Assembly (NCBI GenBank): GCA_023458315.1
Contig: JAEXAH010000140.1
Span: 1 to 24,102, forward strand
Direction: 5' to 3'
Source: Pseudomonadota bacterium
GTDB lineage: Bacteria > Pseudomonadota > Alphaproteobacteria > Rhodospirillales > Magnetospirillaceae
Length of the DNA: 24,102 nucleotides
The notes below the pieces were generated by a model. It was not told the DNA's origin. It searched no databases and saw nothing but the letters and a program-made list of their open reading frames with translations. This document shows, one piece after another, positions 1 to 7,240 of this stretch (position 1 is the stretch's first letter; the number at the start of each line of letters is the position of its first letter). The translations under genes and the position numbers were made by a program.

Positions 1-426
1 CTCTGCGCCCCGGCCCCCGCGGCGTCGCCCCCCATCGGCGGTCTGGCCATCCTGGTGGCCGAGGATCACCCGGTGAACCAGCAGGTGGTGATGCGCCAAT
101 TGCGCCTGCTGGGCCATCAGCCCGAAGTGTTCCCCGACGGCGCCGCCGCCCTGGCGGCGTGGCGCCAGCGGCCGTGGGATCTGGTGATCACCGATTGCCA
201 CATGCCGGTGATGGACGGCTTTCAGTTCGTGGCCGCCCTGCGCGACGACGAACGGGTCAACGGCCGCCGCACCCCGGTGCTGGCGCTGACCGCCAACGCC
301 CTGTCGGGCGAAGCCGACCGCTGCCTTGCCGCCGGTATGGACGGATACCTGGCTAAACCTGTAGAACTGGCGCGCCTTCGCGAAGCCCTCGACCGCGTCC
401 TGGCGGACGGGCGCCGCGATTCCTGA
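1..426 (+). CDS. Hybrid sensor kinase, C-terminal receiver domain (5' end outside window)
   Basis: The reading frame is open from the first base and ends at TGA 424-426, so this is the 3' end of a longer gene. The visible part is one receiver (REC) domain after an Ala/Pro linker. It has the acidic pair in AEDHPVN, the phospho-acceptor Asp in VITDCHMPVMDG, the Thr/Ala switch region LALTANA, and the conserved Lys in YLAKPVE. The EDHPVNQ form is typical of receivers at the C-terminus of BvgS/EvgS-type hybrid kinases, so the missing upstream part probably carries sensor, HisKA and ATPase domains. A GTG at 55 could start a free-standing receiver, but the in-frame linker upstream makes that less likely. 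The next kinase begins 11 bases downstream on the same strand, so the two are probably co-transcribed and may share a pathway. Confidence 0.85.
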   Translation, partial: LCAPAPAASPPIGGLAILVAEDHPVNQQVVMRQLRLLGHQPEVFPDGAAALAAWRQRPWDLVITDCHMPVMDGFQFVAALRDDERVNGRRTPVLALTANALSGEADRCLAAGMDGYLAKPVELARLREALDRVLADGRRDS

Positions 427-437
427 CGGACCCCTGC

Positions 438-2879
438 ATGCCGCGCCCCCGCCCGACCTTTCTGCACCAACGCTTTCCCGGACTGGGCCGCAACCGGCTG
501 GCCGTGGCCGTGCTGGCGCCGGTGCTGGCGCTGGTTCTGTTCTCGGCCTATGTGGTCAACGAGAAACTGACAACCTATCGCGGCAGCGCCGACCTGCTGG
601 TGGCCGCCCAGGTGGCCCGCGCCACCCAGGGCCTGGCCCGCGAACTGGAAACCGAGCGGGGGCTGTCGGCCCTGTATATGGGCGGCGACCGTCAGGCGTG
701 GCGCGACGATCTGGTGGATCAGCGCGCCGCCACCGACGAACGCGCCCAGGCCGTGCGCGCCGTGGTGCTGACGCCCAAGGCATCGGCGCTGTTCGGCCAG
801 ACCCGCACCGACCTGGGGCTGGGGGCGCTGGACGCCCTGCGCGCCGCCGTGGACGGCGACGGCGAATTGAACACCGTCCTGGATGGCTATGGCACGCTGA
901 TCGCCACCATGGTCACGTCGTCCAAACGGCCCGACGCCGAGTTGTCGGCCCTGATCGCCGCCTATGTGGACCTGGGGCGGCTGAAGGATCGGGTCAACCG
1001 CGAAAAATCCATCGGCACGTCATGGCTGTTGCAGGGCCGCACCAACCGCGACCTGCTGCGGCAATTCGCCGAGGCCGACGCCGAACGCAAGGCGTTCACC
1101 CAATCCTTCCGCACCCATGCCTCGCAGCGGCAGTTGCAGATTTACGACGACATCGTGCGCGGCCCGATCATCGCCGAGGTCGAGCGCCTGCACCAGCGCA
1201 TGCTGGACGGCCGCCTGGTGGCGGTGGATTCGGAAATCTGGCACCGTGCCCATGCCGCGCTGCTGGGCCTGCTGACCGAGGCCGAGGACAAGCTGGCCGC
1301 CGAGATGGAGGGCCGCATCCAGGCCAACCTGATCTCGGCCCAGGTGACGTTCTATCTGGTGGTGATCGGCGTGGTGGTGCTGGTGGTGTTCTCGCTGGAA
1401 ACCCTGCGCCGCAGCGAACGCCGCGCCAAGCTGGCCGAGGAGGAATCGCGCAAGCTGTTCCGCGCGGTGGAACAAAGCCCGGTTTCGGTGATGATCACCG
1501 ACACCGGCGGCCTGATCGAATACGTCAACCCCGCCTTCACCCGCATGACCGGCTGGCGCCGCGACGAGGTGCTGGGCCACAATCCCCGCCTGCTGCGTTC
1601 GCCGCAGACGCCCGAGCATATCTACCGCGACATGTGGCAGACCATCCGCGACGGCCACGACTGGCGCGGCGAGATCGTCAACCTGCGCCGCGACGGCACC
1701 ACCTATTGGGAAAAGATGACGGTGGCGCCGGTCAAGGGCGCGGGCGGCACGGTCGAGAACTACATCGCGCTGAAGGAGGACGTGACCGAGGTCCACACCC
1801 TGCGCCAAGCGCTGGAACGCGAGCACGCCAACGTCCGCCGCCTGCTGGAAGCCATCCACGACGGCATCGCCCTGACCGACGCCGACGGCTGTTTCCAATA
1901 CGCCAACCCGGCGCTGGTGGCGCAGTTCGGCCCCACCGAGGGCCGCATGGCCATCGAGGTGTTCGGCGCGCCGCTGCCGGTGCCCGGCGCCGAGGAAACC
2001 AGCAGACGCTCGGAATGGCGCTCGCCGCGTTCCAGCCGCATCTACGACCTGACCTCGACCTGGGTCGCCAATCCCGAAGGCGGCATGTGGTTGTTGCAGG
2101 TGTTCCACGACATCACCGTGCGCAAGCAGGCCGAGGAGGCGCTGACCAGCGCCCGCGAGGCGGCGGAACTGGCCAACCGCTCGAAAAGCGAGTTCCTGGC
2201 CACCATGAGCCACGAATTGCGCACGCCGCTGAACGCCATCATCGGCTTTTCCGAGATCATCGAGCAGCAATTGCTGGGGTCGGTGGGCCAGCCGCAATAT
2301 TGCGAATACGCCCACGACATCAACGAATCGGGCAAGCATCTGCTGCAACTGATCAACGACATCCTGGACGTGGCCCGGCTGGAGGTCGGCCGGGTGGTGC
2401 TGCGCGAGGAAGCCACCGACCCGGTGGCGCTGGTCCAGGCCGGGCTGGGCATGGTGCGCGAACGCGCCCAGGCCGGACAGGTGGCGCTGGAAACCGACCT
2501 GCCGCCCGCCCTGCCCCATCTGTGGGCCGACCCGCGACGGCTGAAACAGGTGCTGGTCAACGTGCTGGGCAACGCCGTCAAGTTCACCCCGACGGGCGGC
2601 ACCGTCACCGTGCGGGTGACGGCCGATGCCGCCGGGCTGGCCATCGCCGTCGCCGATACCGGCATCGGCATCGCCCCCGAGGATCTGGCCAAGGTGATGG
2701 CGCCGTTCGGGCAGGTGGATTCCGGCATGGCGCGGCGCTATGACGGTTCGGGCCTGGGGCTGCCGCTGTCGCGCAAACTGATGGACCTGCACGGCGGCGC
2801 GCTGAGCCTGGAAAGCCGCCTGGGCGTCGGCACCACCGTCACCCTGCGCTTTCCCGCCGAGCGTCTGCGCCTCGCTTGA
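438..2879 (+). CDS. NIT-domain sensor histidine kinase with two PAS domains
   Basis: An 813-aa membrane kinase. Transmembrane segments lie near residues 19-41 and 300-322. Between them is a helical periplasmic domain whose start (LARELETERGLSALYM) matches the NIT domain, the nitrate/nitrite-sensing type of four-helix input module. PAS1 spans about 340-455 (MITDTGGLIEYVNPAF) and a weaker PAS2 about 465-565. HisKA carries phospho-acceptor His592 in MSHELRTPLNAIIGFSE. The ATPase domain shows N-box NVLGNAVKF, G1 VADTGIGI and G2 GSGLGLPLS. There is no receiver on this protein; the upstream hybrid-kinase receiver or a distant regulator may be the partner. The ligand is unproven, since NIT domains are not all nitrate sensors. 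The ATG at 438 has only a weak ribosome site, consistent with coupling to the gene before it. Its stop codon lies inside the FNR-type palindrome that precedes hemN. Confidence 0.88.
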   Translation: MPRPRPTFLHQRFPGLGRNRLAVAVLAPVLALVLFSAYVVNEKLTTYRGSADLLVAAQVARATQGLARELETERGLSALYMGGDRQAWRDDLVDQRAATDERAQAVRAVVLTPKASALFGQTRTDLGLGALDALRAAVDGDGELNTVLDGYGTLIATMVTSSKRPDAELSALIAAYVDLGRLKDRVNREKSIGTSWLLQGRTNRDLLRQFAEADAERKAFTQSFRTHASQRQLQIYDDIVRGPIIAEVERLHQRMLDGRLVAVDSEIWHRAHAALLGLLTEAEDKLAAEMEGRIQANLISAQVTFYLVVIGVVVLVVFSLETLRRSERRAKLAEEESRKLFRAVEQSPVSVMITDTGGLIEYVNPAFTRMTGWRRDEVLGHNPRLLRSPQTPEHIYRDMWQTIRDGHDWRGEIVNLRRDGTTYWEKMTVAPVKGAGGTVENYIALKEDVTEVHTLRQALEREHANVRRLLEAIHDGIALTDADGCFQYANPALVAQFGPTEGRMAIEVFGAPLPVPGAEETSRRSEWRSPRSSRIYDLTSTWVANPEGGMWLLQVFHDITVRKQAEEALTSAREAAELANRSKSEFLATMSHELRTPLNAIIGFSEIIEQQLLGSVGQPQYCEYAHDINESGKHLLQLINDILDVARLEVGRVVLREEATDPVALVQAGLGMVRERAQAGQVALETDLPPALPHLWADPRRLKQVLVNVLGNAVKFTPTGGTVTVRVTADAAGLAIAVADTGIGIAPEDLAKVMAPFGQVDSGMARRYDGSGLGLPLSRKLMDLHGGALSLESRLGVGTTVTLRFPAERLRLA

Positions 2880-2889
2880 CCGGCGTCAA
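2876..2889. promoter_or_regulatory. FNR/FixK-type palindrome upstream of hemN
   Basis: TTGAC-CGGC-GTCAA is a perfect dyad with the TTGA(C/T)-N4-(G/A)TCAA layout bound by FNR, FnrL and FixK regulators; the arms extend to CTTGAC/GTCAAG (2875-2890). It overlaps the stop codon of the kinase and sits about 100 bases before the hemN ATG. Anaerobic coproporphyrinogen oxidase genes are established FNR-family targets. A class II position (-41.5) would put the transcription start near 2924, but no good -10 hexamer is visible there. Confidence 0.65.
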
Positions 2890-2988
2890 GATTACCGAAG
2901 AGTAACAAGACCCTACGCCCCGGATTGTTGAAATAGTCCAGACGCCGGGGTAGGGTCGGCCTCCGTGAACACTTCAGGATGTGCCGCA

Positions 2989-4338
2989 ATGCGCCGCGAT
3001 CTTTCGGCCAAGTACGACCTTCGGGTTCCCCGCTACACCTCGTACCCGACCGCGCCGCACTTCCACCCCGGCATCGGCCCCGACATCTACGGCCAGTGGC
3101 TGGCGGGCATCGACCCGGCCGAGGAATTGTCGCTGTACCTGCACATCGCCTATTGCGCGGAAATGTGCTGGTTCTGCGGCTGCCACACCAAGATCACCAA
3201 GAAATACGCCCCCGTCGCCGCCTATATGGACGCCTTGCTGGGCGAGGTCGATCTGGTGGCGCAAAAACTGCCGACCCGCATGACCGCCCGCCACATCCAT
3301 TTCGGCGGCGGCAGCCCGACCATCCTGTCGCCCGAGGATTTCGTGCGCACGGTGGACACCTTGCGCAGCAAGTTCATCGTCAGGCCCGACGCCGAGATCG
3401 CCGTCGAACTGGACCCGCGCACCGCCGACGAAACCTATGTCAAGGCCATGGCCAGCGCGGGCGTGACCCGCGCCTCCATCGGCGTGCAGGATTTCGACCC
3501 CAAGGTGCAGCAGGCCATCAACCGCATCCAGCCCTATGACGTCACCGCCAACGTCATCGACTGGCTGCGCCAGCACGGCGTGCCGGAAATCAACATGGAT
3601 CTGGTCTACGGCCTGCCGCACCAGACGGTGGACGGGCTGCTGGACACCATCGACAAGGCGCACGGCTTCCGCCCGCGCCGCATCGCGCTGTTCGGCTATG
3701 CCCATGTGCCGTGGATGAAGAAGCACATGCGCCTGATCCCGGAAGAGGCGCTGCCCGACACCGATACCCGCTGGGCGCAATACGAACAGGGCACCGCCAA
3801 GCTGGAAAGCCTGGGCTACGTCAAGATCGGCCTGGACCATTTCGCCGCCCCCGACGACCCGTTGGCCATCGCGCTGAAGGAACAGCGCCTGCACCGCAAT
3901 TTCCAGGGCTACACCACCGACACCGCCGACACGCTGATCGGTTTCGGCGCCTCGGGCATCGGCTCGCTGCCCCAGGGCTATGTCGCCAATGTGGGCGAAA
4001 TCCACTTCTACCAGGACGCCATCCGCCAGGGCAAACTGGCGACGGCGCGCGGTGTGGCGGTGGATGCCGACGACCGCCTGCGCCGCGACATCATCATGAC
4101 GCTGATGTGCGACCTGGAGATCGACCTGGACGTGGTGTGCGCCCGCCACGGCGCCGATTCCGCCCAGTTCGAGGCCGAACTGGCCGCCATCGCCCCCATG
4201 CAGGAAGACGGGCTGGCCGTGGTCCAGGGCCGCCGCATCACCGTCACCGACGAAGGCCGCACCCTGGTGCGCGCCGTCGCCGCCGCCTTCGACCGCTATC
4301 TGAAAAAGGGCGAACAGCGGCATTCCAAGGCGGTGTGA
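2989..4338 (+). CDS. hemN: Oxygen-independent coproporphyrinogen III oxidase (radical SAM)
   Basis: A 449-aa protein that decarboxylates coproporphyrinogen III to protoporphyrinogen IX without oxygen, in heme and (bacterio)chlorophyll synthesis; cytoplasmic. The N-terminal block VPRYTSYPTAPHF is the HemN signature. The radical-SAM cluster motif CX3CX2CXC is complete at Cys56, Cys60, Cys63 and Cys65 (CAEMCWFCGC), followed by the SAM-binding GGGSPT. The extra Cys and the length match true HemN rather than shorter HemW-like paralogs. The ATG at 2989 is chosen because AGGA lies at 2976-2979; an upstream in-frame GTG (2965) would add eight unconserved residues. The gene leads a + strand series with cbbM and prk and is preceded by an FNR-type palindrome, so low-oxygen induction is likely. 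Whether transcription continues into cbbM across the 116-base gap cannot be seen. Confidence 0.95.
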   Translation: MRRDLSAKYDLRVPRYTSYPTAPHFHPGIGPDIYGQWLAGIDPAEELSLYLHIAYCAEMCWFCGCHTKITKKYAPVAAYMDALLGEVDLVAQKLPTRMTARHIHFGGGSPTILSPEDFVRTVDTLRSKFIVRPDAEIAVELDPRTADETYVKAMASAGVTRASIGVQDFDPKVQQAINRIQPYDVTANVIDWLRQHGVPEINMDLVYGLPHQTVDGLLDTIDKAHGFRPRRIALFGYAHVPWMKKHMRLIPEEALPDTDTRWAQYEQGTAKLESLGYVKIGLDHFAAPDDPLAIALKEQRLHRNFQGYTTDTADTLIGFGASGIGSLPQGYVANVGEIHFYQDAIRQGKLATARGVAVDADDRLRRDIIMTLMCDLEIDLDVVCARHGADSAQFEAELAAIAPMQEDGLAVVQGRRITVTDEGRTLVRAVAAAFDRYLKKGEQRHSKAV

Positions 4339-4399
4339 CCCACACCTCCGAGTAGAGACGCCTCCACCCTTTTACCGCCCTTCGCCACCCGCCCGGGTG

Positions 4400-4444
4400 T
4401 TCCGCCGGAACCGCTTTCAGCGCATGCTGGACCTTCCGGCGGAA
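4400..4444. repeat. Twin palindromes / inverted repeat in the cbbM leader
   Basis: TTCCGCCGGAA (4400-4410) and TTCCGGCGGAA (4434-4444) are exact reverse complements of each other. Each is also a near-perfect palindrome (TTCCG-S-CGGAA), so they can be read as two copies of one site 34 bp apart centre to centre, or as an RNA stem of 11 pairs with a 23-nt loop. The loop contains a further small stem (CAGC/GCTG, 4418-4429). The 3' arm ends directly against the GAGAGGGG ribosome site of cbbM. A double operator or a translation/stability hairpin would both fit. Confidence 0.7.
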
Positions 4445-4454
4445 GAGAGGGGAC

Positions 4455-5855
4455 ATGGACCAGTCGAGCCGCTATTGCAGCCTGGGCGCCGACGAAGGCG
4501 CCTTGCTGGCCGGGGGCCGTCATGTGCTGGCCGCCTATGTGATGCGGCCCAAGCCCGGCTTCGATGCCGTCGCCACCGCCGCCCATTTCGCCGCCGAATC
4601 CTCGACCGGCACCAATGTGGAGGTCTGCACCACCGATTCCTTCACCCGCGCGCTCGACGCCCTGGTCTATGACCTGACGCCGCTGGAGGCGGGCGAGGTG
4701 CTGATGAAGATCGCCTATCCGGTGGACCTGTTCGACCGCAACGTCACCGACGGCCGCGCCATGGTGGTGTCGCTGCTGACCCTGATGGTCGGCAACAACC
4801 AGGGCATGTCCGACGTGGCCTATGCCAAGCTGATGGATTTCCACGTCCCGCGCGATTTCCTGCTGGCCTTCGACGGCCCGGCGCGCAACATCGCCGATCT
4901 GTGGCGGGTGCTGGGCCGCCCCCGGCAAGACGGCGGCATGATCGTCGGCACCATCATCAAGCCCAAGCTGGGCCTGCGCCCACAGCCTTTCGCCGACGCC
5001 TGTTTCCAGTTCTGGCTGGGCGGCGATTTCGTCAAGAACGACGAACCCCAGGGCAATCAGGTGTTCGCACCGTTCCGCGCCACCATGGAACGGGTGGCAG
5101 ACGCCATGCGCCGCGCCCAGGATGCCACCGGCCAGGCCAAGCTGTTTTCCGCCAACATCACCGCCGACGATCCGTTCGAGATGATCCGCCGCGCCGAACT
5201 GCTTCTGGAGGTGTTCGGCGAGAACGCCGACCACGTCGCCTTTCTGGTGGACGGCTATGTGGGCGGCCCCGGCAGCGTCAGCCTGTGCCGCCGCCAGTTC
5301 CCCGACCATTTCCTGCATTACCACCGCGCCGGTCACGGCGCCGTCACCTCGCGCCAGAGCAAGCGCGGCTATTCCGTGCTGGCCCATATGAAGATGGCAC
5401 GGTTGCAAGGCGCATCGGGCATCCATACCGGCACCATGGGCTTCGGCAAGATGGAGGGCGCGTCCTGCGAACGCCTCCTCGCCACCATGCTGGAGCGCGA
5501 CGAGGCCGAGGGCACCCATTTTCATCAATCCTGGCACGGCATGAAGGCGACCACGCCCATCATCTCGGGCGGCATGAACGCCATCCGCCTGCCGGGCTTC
5601 CTGGACAATCTGGGCCACGACAACGTCATCCAGACCTCGGGCGGCGGCGTGTTCGGCCATCGCGGCGGCCCGGCGGCGGGCGGGTTGTCCATCCGCCAGG
5701 CGGTGGCGGCGTGGCGCCAGGGCGCCGATCTGGTGGATTTCGCCGCCCATCACCCGGAATTGCGCGACGCTTTCGCCAGCTTTCCCGAAGATTCCGACCG
5801 CCTGTACCCCCATTGGCGCGAAAAATTGCAGGTGCGCGCGGCCGAATTGGGGTAA
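4455..5855 (+). CDS. cbbM: Ribulose-1,5-bisphosphate carboxylase, form II
   Basis: A 466-aa form II RuBisCO large subunit, the same length as the Rhodospirillum rubrum enzyme and nearly collinear with it from the first residues (MDQSSRY). It fixes CO2 onto ribulose bisphosphate in the Calvin cycle; form II enzymes are L2-type and need no small subunit. The catalytic Lys169 lies in TIIKPKLGLRP. The carbamylated Lys194 with metal ligands Asp196 and Glu197 lies in GGDFVKNDE. The NITADDPFE, HYHRAGHGA, GASGIHTGTMGFGKMEG and SGGMNA blocks are intact, so the protein should be active. A strong GAGAGGGG ribosome site lies just before ATG 4455. The prk gene follows after 48 bases. No cbbR regulator or small-subunit gene is nearby. 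Form II enzymes discriminate poorly against oxygen, which fits the low-oxygen setting implied by hemN upstream. Confidence 0.97.
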   Translation: MDQSSRYCSLGADEGALLAGGRHVLAAYVMRPKPGFDAVATAAHFAAESSTGTNVEVCTTDSFTRALDALVYDLTPLEAGEVLMKIAYPVDLFDRNVTDGRAMVVSLLTLMVGNNQGMSDVAYAKLMDFHVPRDFLLAFDGPARNIADLWRVLGRPRQDGGMIVGTIIKPKLGLRPQPFADACFQFWLGGDFVKNDEPQGNQVFAPFRATMERVADAMRRAQDATGQAKLFSANITADDPFEMIRRAELLLEVFGENADHVAFLVDGYVGGPGSVSLCRRQFPDHFLHYHRAGHGAVTSRQSKRGYSVLAHMKMARLQGASGIHTGTMGFGKMEGASCERLLATMLERDEAEGTHFHQSWHGMKATTPIISGGMNAIRLPGFLDNLGHDNVIQTSGGGVFGHRGGPAAGGLSIRQAVAAWRQGADLVDFAAHHPELRDAFASFPEDSDRLYPHWREKLQVRAAELG

Positions 5856-5859
5856 TTGG

Positions 5860-5885
5860 AAAGCGGGGCGACCGCCGCCCGCTTT
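5860..5885 (+). repeat. Intercistronic hairpin between cbbM and prk
   Basis: AAAGCGGG (5860-5867) and CCCGCTTT (5878-5885) form a perfect 8-bp stem with a 10-nt loop inside the 48-base gap, just after the cbbM stop. Only three T residues follow, so it is not a convincing terminator. It could stabilise the cbbM mRNA 3' end or attenuate prk; that role is inferred. Confidence 0.55.
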
Positions 5886-5903
5886 GCAACAGGACCCAGG
5901 CCC

Positions 5904-6797
5904 GTGTCGAGGAAGCATCCGATCATCGCCGTCACCGGTTCATCCGGCGCCGGAACCACCACCGTCAAGGAATCCTTCGAGCACATGTTCCGGCGCGAGG
6001 GCATCAAGCCGACCATCGTCGAAGGCGACAGCTTCCACCGCTTCAACCGCGCCGACATGAAAAAAGCCCTGGCCGATGCCGAACGCAACGACCAGCGCAA
6101 TTTCAGCCATTTCGGCCCCGGCGCCAATCTGTTCGGCGAATTGGAAGAGGTGTTCCGCACCTATGGCGAAAGCGGACGCGGACGGCGGCGGCTGTACATC
6201 CACAACGAGGAAGAGGCCCGCCGCTTCAGCCACCTGAACGTCAAATCGGGCGAGTTCACCCCGTGGGAGGACATGCCGCCCGACACCGACCTGCTGTTCT
6301 ATGAAGGTCTGCACGGCTGCGTCGTCACCAAGGATTGCAACGTCGCCCAGCATGTGGATCTGAAGATCGGCGTGGTGCCGGTGATCAATCTGGAATGGAT
6401 TCAGAAGATTCACCGCGATACCCGGGTGCGCGGCTATTCCGAGGAAGCGGTGATGGACACCATCCTGCGCCGCATGCACGATTACGTGCACTACATCGTG
6501 CCGCAATTCAAGCTGACCGACATCAACTTCCAGCGCGTGCCGGTGGTCGATACCTCGGACCCCATCATCGCCCGCGACATCCCCACCGCCGATGAAAGCC
6601 TGGTGGTCATCCGCTTCCGCAAGCCCGACCGCTTCCGCGTCGACTTCCCGTTCCTGCTGCAAATGATCAAGGATTCGTGGATGAGCCGCCGCAACACCAT
6701 CGTCGTGCCCGGCGGCAAGATGGGGCTGGCCATGGAACTGATCATCACCCCCATCCTGCGCCGCATCATGGAAGACCGCCGCGCGCTGATCGGCTGA
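5904..6797 (+). CDS. prk: Phosphoribulokinase, class I (proteobacterial type)
   Basis: A 297-aa kinase that makes ribulose-1,5-bisphosphate from ribulose-5-phosphate and ATP, supplying the substrate of the RuBisCO encoded just upstream. The N-terminus reads SRKHPIIAVTGSSGAGTTTV, with the P-loop at residues 12-20. Further class I hallmarks are EGDSFHRFNRADMK, FYEGLHG, VINLEWIQKIHRD, and the C-terminal WMSR and VVPGGKM. It matches purple-bacterial CbbP enzymes along its whole length. The GTG at 5904 is preferred because AGGA lies at 5891-5894 and the protein then starts like known homologs. An in-frame TTG directly after the cbbM stop (5856) would add 16 unconserved residues. It is co-transcribed with cbbM by position and is followed by an intrinsic terminator. 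Confidence 0.95.
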   Translation: MSRKHPIIAVTGSSGAGTTTVKESFEHMFRREGIKPTIVEGDSFHRFNRADMKKALADAERNDQRNFSHFGPGANLFGELEEVFRTYGESGRGRRRLYIHNEEEARRFSHLNVKSGEFTPWEDMPPDTDLLFYEGLHGCVVTKDCNVAQHVDLKIGVVPVINLEWIQKIHRDTRVRGYSEEAVMDTILRRMHDYVHYIVPQFKLTDINFQRVPVVDTSDPIIARDIPTADESLVVIRFRKPDRFRVDFPFLLQMIKDSWMSRRNTIVVPGGKMGLAMELIITPILRRIMEDRRALIG

Positions 6798-6815
6798 CGA
6801 GCGCAGCTTCTTCGC

Positions 6816-6847
6816 AGCCCTCCCCCCACAAAGGGTGAGGGCTTTTT
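6816..6847 (+). terminator. Intrinsic terminator after prk
   Basis: Stem AGCCCTC (6816-6822) / GAGGGCT (6837-6843), extended by CCC/GGG after one mismatch, with a short A-rich loop and the T-run 6843-6847. It lies 18 bases after the prk stop and probably ends the hemN-cbbM-prk transcription unit. The opposite strand has no T-run after the stem, so it should work in one direction only. Confidence 0.8.
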
Positions 6848-7240
6848 GCGTTTTGCGGGCGATGAAAGTGCCTGCCCCCGCCCTCTCCGGTTTGGACCCG
6901 GAGAGGACGGGGGTGGGGCCTTCCCGCCAAGGAAGCTCTGTGTAGGAAAGCGGGGGGAAAGCGTTTGGGGGCCGCTTTCCCCCCTGTCGTCCACCCCGGG
7001 ATGCTGGGGTTCGGGGACGTATCCCGGGATGGACGAAGAGGGTTCGAGGAGGAGCGTTTGGGGGCCGCTCCCCCTCGATAAGAGGAGGCTTCCACGGCGC
7101 TGGGGTTCGGGGACGTGCCGTGGAAACTTCCCCTGTTGGAATTCTTTGAGAGGAGCCCCGTTTGGGGGCCGGGGCTCCTCTCGCAATTCCCACCGGCAAC
7201 TGGGGTTCGGGGACGTCCGGCGGGAATTGTCGCGGGTCGA
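6848..7240. repeat. Gene-free block: array of hairpins with constant loops and variable stems
   Basis: This convergent gap holds no credible gene. A lead hairpin H0 has arms 6875-6890/6898-6913 and loop TTTGGAC. Six further hairpins alternate between two loop types. Loop A (GTTTGGGGGCC) has arms 6952-6962/6974-6984, 7044-7055/7067-7078 and 7148-7159/7171-7182. Loop B (core CTGGGGTTCGGGGACGT) has arms 6987-7002/7021-7036, 7084-7098/7117-7131 and 7184-7196/7217-7229. The loops are identical across copies, except for a few bases at the start of the last B loop, while every stem has a different sequence yet stays paired. Within each A-B pair the gap is 1-5 bases; between pairs it is 7-16. Copy spacing is not a multiple of three, so the array is not coding. 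Most stem mismatches are A.C on the + strand, which become G.U pairs in RNA of the - strand, pointing to the transcript of the kinase ending at 7241. Confidence 0.85.

Noticed and set aside
1020..2792. A 590-aa open frame on the - strand opposite the NIT kinase
   Set aside because: A shadow frame caused by high G/C at third positions; Gln/His/Gly/Val-rich with no domain. Similar long shadows lie opposite hemN, cbbM, the dCache kinase and the chemoreceptor.
6952..7016. G-quadruplex formed by the G-runs of the + strand loops
   Set aside because: Four G-runs exist, but three different conserved stems compete with it and stem pairing is the better supported structure. It remains a secondary possibility only.
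6766..7186. Long - strand frames through the hairpin array with repeated Pro/Gly/Arg peptides
   Set aside because: The repeated units fall in different frames (copy spacings 93, 104, 96 and 100 bases), the peptides are low complexity, and the sequence is explained by hairpins.
6952..7229. CRISPR-like array (regular short repeats with unique intervals)
   Set aside because: Repeats are only 11-18 bases, two kinds alternate, and the unique parts are self-complementary arms rather than spacers. No cas gene is present.
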